From Echinostoma caproni (taxonomy: Eukaryota > Platyhelminthes > Trematoda > Plagiorchiida > Echinostomatidae), in assembly GCA_900618425.1 (NCBI GenBank), contig UZAN01039374.1, forward strand, positions 242,078 through 306,077: a DNA stretch of 64,000 nucleotides, given 5' to 3'. Shown here piece after piece: positions 36,388-49,130 of the stretch. Each line of letters begins with the position of its first letter. Positions within the stretch are counted from its first letter, which is position 1. The notes beneath the pieces were generated by a model, which worked only from the letters and a program-made list of their open reading frames with translations, did no database searches and was not told the origin of the DNA. Made by a program: the position numbers and the translations under genes.

Positions 36388-36575
36388 GTACACACATTTC
36401 CATTACATATAAATGCATGAAATTGTGGTGTCGGGAATCAACGATCTACCAAAGAGTGAAACCCACACCCAAGGGTGCTTTTCCTGGTGCCTCTTAGCAA
36501 TCGAATGGGCTAATCCAAGCTTGCCACCGTAAAATCAATTCAGCCGTTCGCACAAGGTGATGACCGTCGACCGTG

Positions 36576-36629
36576 TAGCTCAGGGGTAAGGGTTTGTATT
36601 TCTAACCCGAAAGTTCGCGGTTTGAGTCC
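36576..36629 (+). promoter_or_regulatory. tRNA-like Pol III promoter (A and B boxes)
   Basis: TAGCTCAGGGG at 36576-36586 and GGTTTGAGTCC at 36619-36629 match the A- and B-box consensus at tRNA-gene spacing. Between them GGGTT...AACCC could form an anticodon-like stem. The forward hammerhead begins about 20 bases downstream. Confidence 0.65.
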
Positions 36630-36650
36630 TGACAGGGACACAAAAAAGTA

Positions 36651-36696
36651 CACACTGTTGACGAGTCCCAAACAGGACGAAACAGCTGTCCAGTGG
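36651..36696 (+). ncRNA. Hammerhead ribozyme, one core change
   Basis: CACTG, TTGACGA (C3 changed to T), stem II GTCCCAAACAGGAC (perfect), GAAA, CAGCTG, GTC, CAGTG. All else is consensus, but the C3 change usually kills cleavage. Confidence 0.7.
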
Positions 36697-36727
36697 TCTT
36701 TGTTGGTTATCACAAACATTTCCATCG

Positions 36728-39700
36728 CGTTCGAATGGAAGCAATTTGCAATAGCGAGCAGAAAGTGTCATTACTCTTACCTTGCTTATCTCTATGAACT
36801 TGAGAAAATCTGATCGGTGCCAGTGACTTTCATTGTACATTTTCTGTACGTAAGAAATATATCGATCGCATTGCTCGAAAAGCTTGCTTTACTCATATAC
36901 ACAAAACAGTCATGTCAAAAATAAAAGATGATTTCCTGAAACGTTATGCTATGTTGTTTGGAGTGACAGTCACCAGTCAACCGCAAACTACTCCAAACGC
37001 GGACAGCGCATTCGTGCCGGCGGGCATACCGCTCTCGGTCGCACTGTTCTCAGCAATATGCTTACAAATACAATTCTCTGTTAGGCTTCGGGATTTTTCA
37101 CTAACTCTAGCGAGGGGAACTTCGCGCTTATTGTGTCTTTGTTCCCAGAAGTTATGGCTAACTCTTGATACAATGAAACTATGGCATCACGAGCTATCTC
37201 TCTGAACGTTTACCTATGTATTTTCATGATACGTTTATTTTGATTGTGCTACCAGATCAGCCTACAAAAGTCCAGCAGATTCATGTGACCACTAAGCAAA
37301 TATTCTATTACAATGAATCTTTAGCCCTACAAGCTCGTGGTTTCCATTGAGTGGTCTCCATAAGTCATGTGAAAGGGTACTAACTGCTGAAACTAGGTGA
37401 AATCTTTTGTGCAATCGGGCAAACTCCAATAAAGAACTGATTGGAGCAACGATTTTTGTTTGTTTGAGGACTCGATTGTTTTTTTCAGTGAAAAATGTTC
37501 GGCGCAAACTATGTAGTGCTAATTGTATAAGATTTTTCAACATCTGGAATTCGTGTAATTCGAAAACAATTCAACGGCGCTCAGCTTTTCTGATTCAAGA
37601 TAGAGTCACAATAATTCTGATGTTATTTTATGATCAAAACATTCAAATGATAACCCATCAAGCGTACTCGACAACTGTTTTGTTCTCATCAGAAGGGCCA
37701 ACTTCCGGGTCCCCATCTGGATTCCAACACCGAATGTTGACAGTGTTGACTAAACGTGAAACACTTACTAGCCGCAACATCATGCAATAAACATTTTGGG
37801 GAAACGAACCACTCACGATAAGTGACTGGTATATCATGACTACAAATAACCATATTTTATGCTTGTCTCTGAACGTGTGAGGAGTATAATCGCAAATTAC
37901 TGTTCTATAATGATATCGGTCACTCAAATTTGTTATTGCTTTTATGTATGATTTTTACTATTTCACAATAAACGGGGTATGACCATCGGATTCGCTGACG
38001 CTAAGCATCAATGGACAGAGGATCCGTTTTATCTGAAAAATATACTTTCTGCTCCATCCGACAAGAATAAAATGTGTCCAGCACCAAGTGCAAATCGTAT
38101 CGGACAAAGTTTCAGTGTTGTTGAAAACTCTTTCGTGTGTCAAACAGTTACATTACGGAAACGGGTGAAGGTCTAAAACACTATGGAACTCGTCTCCGGA
38201 GTAAACTGAAAGGGTCCGCTGCTCTGAGGTGACGCTTCAGTTCAATTCTTCGGCGTAAACCGTGAGGTAATGTTAAACAAAGCGGCTCACTGTAATGAGC
38301 GAGCTTGCACAAATCGCAATGGTGTTTTACCCTTTACATGAAAACAGATAATTTAAATTCGGGAAAATGGCTTCTTCGTGAACATCCGCTGAAAATTAAC
38401 TATGCGCCTGGTTGGTCGAACCAAAACCATTTTTCTACAGCAGCTGGAAAATACACCATTGGAAAAGCTAAAGCTATGTGTTTATTCTTGATGAAAATTT
38501 CATTTACCGTTTTAGTCATTGATGACATATTTCCCATCAGAAGACGAATACACCCCACGAAATAAGTATGGAATTTTTCAATATCCTTGATCTCACCTGC
38601 ACAATCATCCCCATTTTGAAGAGTCCAGAAGGGAACCAACTGAAAGGCTGAAATATCAAGTTTTAATAAATGATTTTCTATTTCAATGAAAGCATATAAA
38701 AAAATCAAAGGTTAAACGAGACAAAATTATTACAGCTCAATAGAATTTCCATAAAATGTCCTCTATGATACTCAATGTGACATTTTAAATCAAATCCGAT
38801 TCCATCATATTTCAATCCGTGCTCAACAATTCACCTACTTTGTGCCTTACACTGGGAACCTGGAATTATCTGACATTGTTTCAGGAAAGAAAAAAATGTT
38901 TTTTGATTAAATCTGAGCTCCTCTGAAGCCACACCATTCCTCTAATGCCGTGAAATAATAACGCACTGTTTTTTACGTGAGCTACGGTGCTATCATGCTG
39001 GAAATTAGCTTCACGATGACATTTGATGTATGAATATACGCATCAAGGTCTTGCAACACACGTGGTGCAGCAAGTTTGGTCGGATCGTTGCTTGGTAAGA
39101 ACCCTGGTATCATCACGACTTTCCGAACGTTGATTGGTGTTTTTAGGTGCCGGTATGCTATTTGTCAGATCATACCAGTAGTGGTTTCACGCGTCGAGTT
39201 CATCTAAATTAAATTGCTTTCCGCGGTTAAAGTATGCGACTTTTCACTTGTTTTTCGAAGTTACACGACTTTCAGTTAACAATGAACGTCTTTCTAGATT
39301 CCAAAATTTCCGTCTACGACATAAGACACACTCATTCACCTAGAAACAATTTTCTGTTTCTAAAGTTTTTAGAGCTTCTCAATAACTGGACCGTTTTGAG
39401 TATTCGTTGTATCGTCTCTAACGAATTGCTCAACTCAAGCACCGTTCTCACCTCAGATGCATGATTCAGCGACATACGTAGCAACCCACTCTTACCTTTA
39501 TAGGAACGGCTTTTCTGCCGTCTAGTTCAATAATGTCTGTATTTTATCGGTTTATGATTCAAATATCTGATTTCACGAAAAACATCATCACTAACCAAGA
39601 AGCTTAGTGACAATCTCGAATGTATCGTTCATTCAAGGTCACTGAGAGAATATGGCTTTCGTGTCACTAGGCTGTCATATCACCGTGGCTTACACCAGTC

Positions 39701-40486
39701 TCTTTCTAACTGACTCACCACGATTACCATTTGCCACATCATGGTACTTACCCGGGATATTTAGTGTACTCGTTTTAAAACCAAGTTGAATGTGCAAAAA
39801 TTCAAGCGTGATAGGGCGGAGGTGCGGTTGCACCGTAGTGAAAATTTGGATTGTCCGATTTATGTTCGTGAACATAGGAAGTAACTTGATGAAATCTGGT
39901 AATTTCGTTCATTATCTGTTTTTCGTTTGGAGTCTTCAAAGTGGTGATTGATGATCGTACATGGGGGAGTAAAGATATTACAAAAACACAGGAGAGTGCA
40001 ATATTTTTGTTGCAGAGTGCACAGTAGGCGCAGTCTCGTTGAATGCGCAAAATGGAGTGTATTGGATACCAAAGTAGGAAACTTCAAGTGTTTTTGAATT
40101 TCCCAGCAGGGTATTTATTGTTTTGTATTATATTTAAAGGCTTTCGCTGGCGGGATAGAGAGTAAGTCACTCATGGATGCTGAAAATAACTATGGATCGA
40201 GCACAGCACACAGAAGGACTCTAGCATTATTCGCTATCGGTTTTTGGAATTAGTACCGTTTGCTTTCGATTCTTTAAATCTTTCCTGTGAAATAGTCCAT
40301 CAACCACAACAAAAAGTGGTGGAGCATCCTAATGATTGTCACTTCCGGATAAGAAGAGACCGTGGAACGAAATCTAAAGCGATGAATAATTAAGGGAAGC
40401 AACCAATGGATTTTTGGAAATCATTTAAAAATTTGCCAATAAAATGCATAAGTGGAGAGACAACATCCACAGTACATCTACTGAGT
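36728..40486. other. No identifiable gene
   Basis: Nothing recognised. A short minus-strand open stretch with an acceptor-like site lies at 37658-37749. Confidence 0.45.
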
Positions 40487-40870
40487 TTATACGTGCTCTG
40501 AACGGGGGTTATTGGTACCACTAATACCAGGCATCAACTGGGTAACAATATAATGCTCTACAAGTTTACATTCAGAGGACGTGATGGCGGTGGGACAAAA
40601 GCATTTGGGTAAAATGGTAGATGAAGATGATTTTGCAATAGAGCAATGAAAAGCGGTCTCCAGGAATCGGGGATTGAACATGTGTAAATGGACTGATTAT
40701 TAACGGATGCGAACGTAACTATGAGTAAGCCAGTGATATGTTGCAACATAGACGGCCAACAGCACCCGCGATTTTTGTAGTTGTAAGCAGATGATGAACG
40801 TCCTCATGGGTGACCGGATCTACCGTAGACAGATAATCTGCGGGGTTTCAAGACCAGATTATCTGAAAGT
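40487..40870 (-). pseudogene. LINE reverse transcriptase N-terminal fragment
   Basis: Minus strand pieces in order: VDPVTHEDVHHLL, then IPDSWR, then an out-of-frame AKSSSSTILPKCFCPTAITS and SSECKLVEHYIVTQLM. These fit the start of a CR1/Jockey-like RT domain, where the consensus reads roughly IP..WK...I.PI.K..P...FRPI..TS..CK..E.I....L. No catalytic motif follows, so this is a short, badly decayed fragment. Confidence 0.5.
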
Positions 40871-41819
40871 GAAAGCAGCATTAAGGCGGTTTACGTCAAT
40901 CATTTTTTGTAGGGCGTTTCTCCCGCTCACAAAGCAGTCTGATCCGTTGCCATTACATAGGTCAGCATGAAACAGTAAGGTAGTCAATGCCATAACAGGA
41001 TACGGCATACAACGTTTCAGACTTGCAGCAACAACTCCAGTTAACGTAGGTTATTACCCAGCCTCGGGTTTGCTTTTTGCTTCTTTCTCTTTGAATACTT
41101 GCGAGAGCAGGTATGTTGCCCAGCAAATCCTCTATGTTTTGGTTTAACCACAATTCCTATTTGCACATCACGCAGGTGTTTGTGTGTATGTGTGCACGTT
41201 ACAAGTTAGTATATCAGTGTGGTCAGCCAACTTGATCAACAGTGAGCGAACGTTGGAACTGACCGATTATGAATAAGTCATTTTTACAAAATGAGGGTGT
41301 GCAAGTACGGGCTGCCATCATGCACGCTTGCATTTCTTGCTGCAACCAGAAAATCCAGCTCAGGTAGAACCACATGAGCTGAATACATTTTGAAAAAAAT
41401 AATGATTATCCTTTGATGGTAGGAAAAATTCCCGGTAATACGAATGTATGGTGAACAGAGTGGAAACCAAGCAACAGATTATAATGTGAGAATGAACACA
41501 AACGTAGCGCAGCCAATCAAAGGCCGTACTTCCCTAGTGGGAGACTAATTTTTATCTTCAAATGCAATCCGTTTTGAATAATTGAGTTAAAATTACCAGG
41601 ACGGCAATGTTACAAACAACTAACTAAACAGAAAAATTAGTTAATGTCTTTTGCTTCTCGTTCCATATCCAGACAGGGTATAATGACAAGTCTGCTGAGA
41701 AAAGCAAGATATATTCGGCAGACGACCAAGTTAGACACCAATGCTTCATTAATTGATATTGTGCACAAAACGACGTAGGACTGCTGACTTTCGTTTGTTC
41801 CGTTGAGATTGTCTCTCAT
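40871..41819. other. No identifiable gene
   Basis: Probably includes upstream LINE remnants too decayed to call. Confidence 0.35.
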
Positions 41820-42004
41820 GGGGCGGCGGTTGTCCGGTGGTAACATCACCAAATTATCACCCCAAAGATGTGTTCGAATCCCATGATCACCGCCTGATTT
41901 CCCTCATTGTGTGTTGAATGGCAGCCCTTTGATTAGCCGTTTCATCCTCCCTAAAAATGGTATCTCCGTAGTTCAATAAAAAGAAGCAAATTGAAAAAGA
42001 AAAT
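41820..42004 (+). repeat. tRNA-derived SINE, copy 3 of 4
   Basis: A-box-like TGTCCGGTGGTAACATCACC and B-box-like GTGTTCGAATCCCA. The body contains GGCAGCCCTTTGATTAGCCG, and the end is GTTCAATAAA followed by an A-rich tail. Aligns along its whole length with copies 1, 2 and 4. Confidence 0.8.
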
Positions 42005-42194
42005 TTACCGACCTAGTTCATCCTGTGTAAGCTCAACAATGTGTGAGAACTGCAGTGCGATAATTTCTAACCATTTTAATTTTTTTAAGTTCGCCTGTTT
42101 TGCTTGAGTATCTGACACTACAATATTTGGGAAGTGAAGCGGCCAATGAAAGAAATGCCATAGAACACAGTGAATGGAGCAGGTTAGGCGGCGA

Positions 42195-42255
42195 TGTACG
42201 GATTCGATCTCACGTCTTCTGGGGTGATATGTTGCTGACCTCTACCGATGGATCA
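42195..42255 (-). repeat. tRNA-like remnant (candidate)
   Basis: On the minus strand TCGGTAGAGGTCAGC is followed by GAGATCGAATCC, resembling A and B boxes at suitable spacing. A single copy; weak. Confidence 0.25.
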
Positions 42256-44929
42256 TCAACTAGCTGAAACAGATTGCACCTTGAACGTAACCGAGGCTTT
42301 CCGTGCTTTGTCTTAGATCCTTGGACTACCCAAGGTCTTTTTTATCAAATGCAGTAAAATTGGGGTGAATTTTTTGGCGAGACCCCCTCTTTCTGTGATC
42401 CCCAAAACAATTTGAGCAGTCGCTTATAAACCTCAGGCCTACTCTATATACCCCACATACTTAGTAATCTTAGGGATGAACAAACAACTGCAAAGCCATT
42501 GTAAATCTGAATTCTGGTCTTATGATCTGTATTGGCACGGCTACGACTCACTAAAACGAGAATGTTTGCCAGTCAGTCTTTTTTTTGAAAAGACTGAAAA
42601 CATTGCTCTTACCGCTGGTTTGTTAACTCCGGTATGCGACTGGGCCAGATAATGCCACCGGTCTGTTTTAATTAAGTGCTCTTGCGCCCATTATGCAATG
42701 TACATAAAAAACTGAAAGCATCAGCACAACCATCGAAACGACAGAATCAGTAAATATATCTGCTCTGTAGCCCACCTACTGTCCTGAGATTAATTGTCAA
42801 TGCAGTAAAAATTTCAATTTGTCGAAGTTCACAGAGTTTGCCTAACGGTCTCTGACACAGTTTCGTCATGGGAAGGTAGACTTACATAACGGGACTCTAA
42901 CGTCCTTCCCCTTCACTTTTTAACGTCCATAACCCGTTGCGAGTTATCATTTTGTCAGCAGCTTTCATCTTTGATCGATAACACCGTTTCATGTATCAAC
43001 AGGATGCTGCGATTACTTTGCTATGCTGGGAACCATATGTGTTCTGTGAAGCTCAATGTTCATTACTTCTATAAAGACAACCGTGGTTATTGCAGTTTGC
43101 TCTCCTTTTGACCAGTACGCCAAGCACGGAATACCATGTCCCAAAGCTAGTGGTTTGATTGATTTCTTTCATCGCATCACCTTTGCACCCTGCCTACAAG
43201 CCCAACAAAGTGTGACCATCAAAGCGGATGACGAGGGATCACGTCTGCTTAGGCTAGAATAAAACACCAACTTTGTTCACCTGTTGGAATATCTGGTGTT
43301 TTCGCCATTGTAATTAGGATAGCATTCTGATGCGTAATGTTTCGTAAATGCTTGTGATAAATGTCAACCTCATTTATCAACCAGCGACACAGAATCGGAT
43401 ATGATTTCATCTTGCTGACCATGAAGAACACACGTTCAACTGTTTGGACCAAACCAAAAAGAGATAAAACTGAGATAATCCATTACGTTTGTCGAATAAA
43501 GGGCAACTGAAGAGACTGCATCATATCTTGAAGTGTATGGCTGTGTGTGGTGTCAATGGATGGCCGTTAATGACTGATTGCTGTACACGATATCTTTAAA
43601 ATAATTTCTTGGTACAAGACAGGTGAACCATTTAACTAAATGCCACTTGCTCCGCATCAAGGTATGTCATTTGTAAACCCATGATTTATGTGATGTTTTT
43701 GTATAGATAAAATTTCTCCAGAGCACGGAAGTTGTGAACAATAAACGAAGGTATAAAGCAGTATCACCACTAATGGATAATTTATACCATCAAATAATCA
43801 TATTGACCAGGGAAAATGGTTAGACAATTTAGACCACCATCATCTCATCTGGAGCGGTATGTCATAACGTTTGGTTCAGTGCCGCTAATACCTCGGGCTC
43901 GATGATAGCTGGAAGTAGCCCAAACACAGACAGCTTTCCCTTCCCTGATAACCAATGTCCGGGGACAAACTGAATTCTGCATTGGATAGACCGATCAGAA
44001 TTCCATTTGTGTGACGTGTCTTGACCCAAAAGAGGAATCAAAACAGATATACATAGATTCACACTCCGTGCCAACCGTTTGTGTTTCAATCTATGAGCAG
44101 AATAGAACACGGACATGGATGACATGTCCTAGGCACAATCACTTATGTGCGACGGAGATTCTAACTACCATAAGACTTTGTCTGTTGAATTGAAGGAAAT
44201 ACGGGGGTTGTTGTTATTATCAATATAAAAGAGCGTTTTACAAGAACGCACTTGGAAGTCAATATACACATCACAAGTATCCAAGCATAGGGCTCATAAG
44301 GTATAAACTCTTATTTTCATTTTCATTAAGAAAGTGAATTGATGCTGGTTCATATTTGGACAGATTACATTTTTTATCTCATTTTCCGTTTGAACCGCTT
44401 GGCTTTTAAAAAGGATATATACATTAATCAAGTGTCCTTTTGTGATCAACTCTTATATATAAGCTGGCAGAAAAACATTCCGAGGGACAACGCTGGCGTA
44501 GGGCCTGAATATTTCTTGAGCAATGTTGACCCAGCCTACCATCCTGTGATATTTCCACGGTAAAACAAACGTATTCAGAGACGTAGTATTGACTTCAGTG
44601 AAACAATTCCTTGTCCGGGCGGATAAAAGAGTGGTCTTTTCCCTTCTAATAATTCAATGAAAATAGCGTTTTGCTCCCGTTTGTCTACGGCGACGTTTAT
44701 CTTGGTCATAGGTGGTTCAATTAAATTGCTTGACCACCGCCGTATTTTGAAGTGTTTGTGAAATATAAATACTGACAATTGACATACAAGCTCGTTCTCG
44801 GTGTATTTTAATCATGCCATTACAACACAATATAAATGACCGGTAACAAAAAAGCGGTTTGGAAAGAAAGGAAAGAAATTTAAATATTCTACAGCTTGAA
44901 ACATAATTGATCCCCAATTTGCATGTGGG
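42256..44929. other. No identifiable gene
   Basis: Nothing recognised. The minus-strand open stretch at 43862-44125 has no family match. Confidence 0.45.
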
Positions 44930-45850
44930 TGACCTGAATTCGTTAAGAATTAATTGTCATTTCTTTGGATGTTACATGACGTGTCTCTTTTCGGCTATCG
45001 GACCATGGGAGCTTGAGTGTTTGCATAAAGTGCTTTTGAGCACGAAAATCGGGTTTGGGAAGACGGATGCTGACTGCCTCCGTTGTAGCTCGGATACGGA
45101 AATGCACGTGTCCAGACCAACCCATTCTAACGCTGTATAGAAATCGGAATGCTTCGGTCACGGTTATGGTATGATTAGTGTCAACAAGTTGCGACACAAC
45201 GGCACAATTCTCAACCACACAGGGTGATGCTCACGGATATGTTGAAACAGATGTGTGGCCAACACCCTGCTCCACAGGTGCAAGTGAAACAGTAAACACA
45301 GCAAGAGAGAGCAGAATCGGGCGTTCTATCCGTCAACTGAAGACTAGATGTGGCTAGATGCGGCTAGATGTGAATCCGGTCTCTAGTTTTCCAGTGTAGA
45401 ACGTTTGTCCGGTGACCACTAGTAGACTTCTATGTACAGTCGCTATCACATTTAACTGGTAGAGAGATGCACACAGAATTTTTCTGACCAATGACCGTCT
45501 ATGGAACAGCCCGGTGTCTTCACATTACAGATTCCACGAGGTGCTCCGAATATCTATTCTGGATGAAGATACTCCGCACATTTCGTAGTTCATTAACCAG
45601 CATGTCTCCTGTACAGATTCTTCTCTCTTTGTTGGCGGGGTACTTATTTATGCGGAATGATAAAAAACAACGGAACTGAATATACTGCTCCTTTCACGTC
45701 GCTCCGGTGGACTGACCGTCGGATCGACTCATCATCCAGAAGAGTTAAGCGAACATCCAGATATGCCGGCACATGGTATGCTTCATTTTCAATCGAGAAT
45801 TAAAAAATGCAAAGTGCAGCATTGAAGTGATCAAGAGAGTATTCAGTGAT
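44930..45850 (-). mobile_element. Penelope-like element, 3' fragment
   Basis: Minus-strand translation, in broken frames, gives the end of a Penelope-like polyprotein. YLDVRLTLLDDESIRRSVHR is the block after the RT palm. Next come LVNELRNVRSIFIQNRYSEH (linker), then a decayed GIY-YIG box (CFTCTCGA) with IREHHPVWL. The C-terminal IRATTEAVSIRLPKPDFRAQ follows, with the conserved glutamate. The catalytic RT motifs themselves are not found upstream, so the copy is 5'-truncated. It is close to the fragment at 55.3-55.7 kb and distinct from the element at 8-9.8 kb. Confidence 0.75.
45348..45372 (+). repeat. Short tandem repeat, about 10 bp x 2.5
   Basis: CTAGATGTGG / CTAGATGCGG / CTAGATGTG. It lies inside the Penelope fragment and adds to its frame damage. 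Confidence 0.6.
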
Positions 45851-47699
45851 ACGCACTGAAGAAAACTGTGAACATACTCAGGAGGTTTGCGTTTAAAAAA
45901 TAAAGCCTTGGTGAATTATAAAATGATCTTTGAAACAGATAAGTAAATACGTGGTTTCCTTGTGAGTGGAAATTCTATCGTTAACAACAGCTAAAGCACT
46001 TTCACGAGATATTCACAAAGGGGTTCTTGGATTATCTAAAATATGACCAGCAACTTGGCGAGACATGCACAGCGTTAGACATATGTATATATGTGTACTT
46101 ATACATATACTTATACATATACATATATACTTGTTGCGATTAGTAGCATCCAACCCGCTTACAAAACATCGAATCATAGCATTGATTCTTCATTGGACTG
46201 GCTCTGAAAGAGCTCTCTATCCAATGGTTACCCGGTGTTGCAAGCAAGGTTATTGTGACGAAAATACACTTCCTGGGTACAAACATATGAATGAACTGAC
46301 AAAACATTACCGGATACGCATTCCTGACGAGCTGCAAGAACCGCGAAACCGGTGGTGTGCTTCCAGGGAAATTTTGTGTAGTCATTCAGATACTACTTAT
46401 TATGAAATATATATTTGTATATGTATATGCTACAACTTGGTTTTCCAAGACTAATCTTAATATCTTCGAGATATCTTCACCGTTTCACATCTTGCGTTGT
46501 ACCAAACAGTTCTAAAAACATGCTTCATTCTTTTGCGATTTTCTTGCGGCAGATGTCGTGTTATCCTCGGATGACGCAGTTGTATACGTGCAGGTATTGT
46601 GTTTGATATCGCCATGAAATGTCGAACCGAGTTGAGAATGTGTTCTGTCATTCAAACACGCAGTTGCCTCTTCCGTCTGCTCATGTAATGTTGCTTTGCA
46701 CCGGTAAACAAATCCTAAAATACAATAAATTTAAGCGTAACTGGAGAACTGATAATTACCATCTGGTATAGATATAAGGAAGAGTCTGCGAAGTATCCTG
46801 GACTAGGCTGAGCAGCCGACAGTTGCAGTGTTCACCGAATCGATGCTGTTACCCCTTTGAAAATTTCACGTACAAATAGTAGCAAAAAGATTATAATACT
46901 CTCAGATTTACTGGCACAGTTGACTACATTTATTTAACTTCTCAAGTAGAGTGATAGCACGATGCATTTTGAGACGCGAGGCTTGTGCGGTCTTCGCACT
47001 TCGAGGTTTCAAAGCCATTCAGTTAGAAGCCATTCATATCCACCATTCCATTTACGTGGTTCTTAGTGGAGGATCACGCTGAGTTTTCACTTTTGCGATT
47101 AAGTCTAGCATTGATTAACTCTGTATATAATACGAATGTTTTACGATCCAATCCCTCGAAGAATGGCCAATGATATTCAACGAGATATAATCTGGCCAAT
47201 TAACGAATATCTATTCCGCTATTATTCTACTGCACGCGCTTGTCAAGAATAGTTAAATTTGCATAAAACGATTGGGAGCAAACCTCTGGATTATCGGTAC
47301 GAATATCAACAAAAATCCAAGGCATGATGCTACCACGAGCTGTATTATCTGAGCCAATGGATGGTTATTGTTGTAATGAAAGATAAGGGAGAAGTGAAAT
47401 TTCCTAAACTGCTTCTACTTGTCTGATATACCATTTTCAGTTGTAAGAAGTACGTTACAATTGCGTAAGAGAATGTGATTTTTCCTTTTGTACAACGACC
47501 ACGAACAAATCAAACCATTTGTGCTAATCAATGTCACCATAATCATTATCTGTGCAAAGAGAAACAGTGATACGAGCTTCACCGATCGCTACCTAGCTCA
47601 CAGTGTACACAAATTAAGTGATAAAGTACAAGATGGAGACGGATTGGGCGTAATGAGAGAGAGGAAGAGACGGATGACACACAGAGTGCACAACCTACC
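45851..47699. other. No identifiable gene; TA/CA-rich microsatellite
   Basis: A TATACATATAC-type microsatellite lies at 46080-46130 with a smaller one at about 46402-46430. They flank a 129-codon plus-strand open frame (46065-46454) that I do not recognise. Confidence 0.4.
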
Positions 47700-47716
47700 T
47701 GTGCATTAATACCGGT

Positions 47717-49130
47717 TCAAGCATTCTGACCTGATAAGAAATTACAACAAGAACACGACTGCTGTCGGTTAGTTGCCATATCCTTTGGAGTCTTCACCAA
47801 GCGACTTGGAGAGTCATTCGGACCAAAACATTGAAGACGGGAGACATCTATTCTGCCTAATCGTTCTGTGCATTTTTCATGCCTCATTTCCACGTCATCT
47901 GTTGACCTCCACGTGGCTTCTTCCAACCTGGAGCCGAAACCGCGAATAAGACGCCGTGCGGTGAAAGATATCTAGGCTTCTGTTATACGTGTCCAAACCA
48001 GCAAAGCCTAATCATCTGAATACAACGTGATGATAAATATTCAACCGAATTATTACCAAATACGCGACGACCTACCTGAGAGTTGCCTATACGCTCGCCC
48101 CATCCAACTCGCGCTAAATTACGTAACTATCGGTAGTCGAAGACTTCCAGACGACGAATATCTTACACGTGCAAATTTAGGGTCTCGAAAACATAAGGCA
48201 GAACTGACTGCCGACTGGTATGGTATATGACACCTTTCAGCTTGAACGAAACTTCACGTCTGCACCAAAACTGTTCCTGTCCTCTATAAGCTGATCTAAC
48301 CTTGTAAGTGCGGGTGGTTACTTCCGTAACTATGCTGCCGACGTTTGTCCCACAGCTACCCAAGTAGGAGAATCATTCCACTATATCCTCTTATTGAATA
48401 CAAAGCATCAGTGACCAGGTAGACGATACGCAATCTTGGAGCATCACTTTGCACTTTGAAGGTAAAAAGCCCATATCAAATGGAGTTGCAGAACATTAAA
48501 ACCTGTCGAGAGCTCTCTGTGCATCCCCCATACATTAGAACAGACAAATGATGTCGCTAGCCTATTCTAAATAGTACAGATTTTCTTTCCACGATTTTGG
48601 AAACCACTGAGTGCGTTCTTCATTACTTTGCCTACGACAAAAGTGAACAGAAATCACAAAACAGGGCACCCCTGATGAACACCGCTCCCAGTTTGAACGA
48701 CTTGATTAGCTCAATGTAGACCCTTACGCTACCAGAAGTATGCAGTGTAGCAAACGCAATGGGTTTTCATACTTCCGCGGCATTCATCTGAGAAACAGCG
48801 ACCTCATAAGATTTCCACAGCCAGCTGCATCGAAGGCTGATTTTATGTCAAGGAACACTGAGATTGATGACCGACGGTTTGCATGGCACAATTCGAGGAC
48901 TTGACGTAGAGTGAACTTTTAGTCAACACAACCGCAAATTCTGCTTACTGTTCTTCTCCCTTAGGGGTTTCAAGCGGCGAAGTATTACAGAACTCAACAA
49001 TTTGTTATTATCAGAATCAAACTAATACTGCAGTGTGTGGTGCAGTCTTTTCGAGATCCCTTCTTTAAGATCTGGAAGATCAACGCTTCACCCTAGCACA
49101 AAGGGCCACGCTCCTCCGACCAAATGCTGC
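47717..49130 (-). pseudogene. RTE reverse transcriptase and C-terminus (broken)
   Basis: Minus strand, successive frames: KKGSRKDC, VILRRLKPLREK, TLRQVLELCHANRR, FLDIKSAFDAAG (motif A with the catalytic D), TSGSVRVY, SVVSKIVERK, then VTTRTYKVRSAYRGQEQFW and RRVFG, leading to the conserved RTE C-terminal tail. The motif B (SG.RQG) and YADD regions are too decayed to read with certainty. Together with the endonuclease upstream it defines an RTE element. Confidence 0.8.

Larger units (their letters stand above)
36215..36727 (+). mobile_element. Hammerhead-ribozyme SINE, locus 2
   Basis: Second copy of the element at 14.65-15.17 kb, in the opposite orientation. The 388-bp core (36326-36713) again starts GTGATAACC and ends GGTTATCAC. 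Order on the plus strand: an inverted tail (36215-36316), inverted hammerhead (36343-36387), tail (36390-36530), tRNA-like promoter (36576-36629), forward hammerhead (36651-36696). The inverted tail and the tail make 36215-36530 an imperfect palindrome: CAAGCTTGGATTAG near 36220 pairs with CTAATCCAAGCTTG near 36510. Core length and order match locus 1 almost exactly. Confidence 0.75.

Noticed and set aside
46323..46360. CTGACGA followed 14 bases later by GAAAC, suggesting a fifth hammerhead
   Set aside because: The 14 bases do not pair as stem II, no GTC follows, and stem I cannot form.
46065..46454. 129-codon plus-strand open frame
   Set aside because: It begins and ends in TA/CA-rich microsatellite sequence and shows no recognisable motif; its length is compatible with chance.
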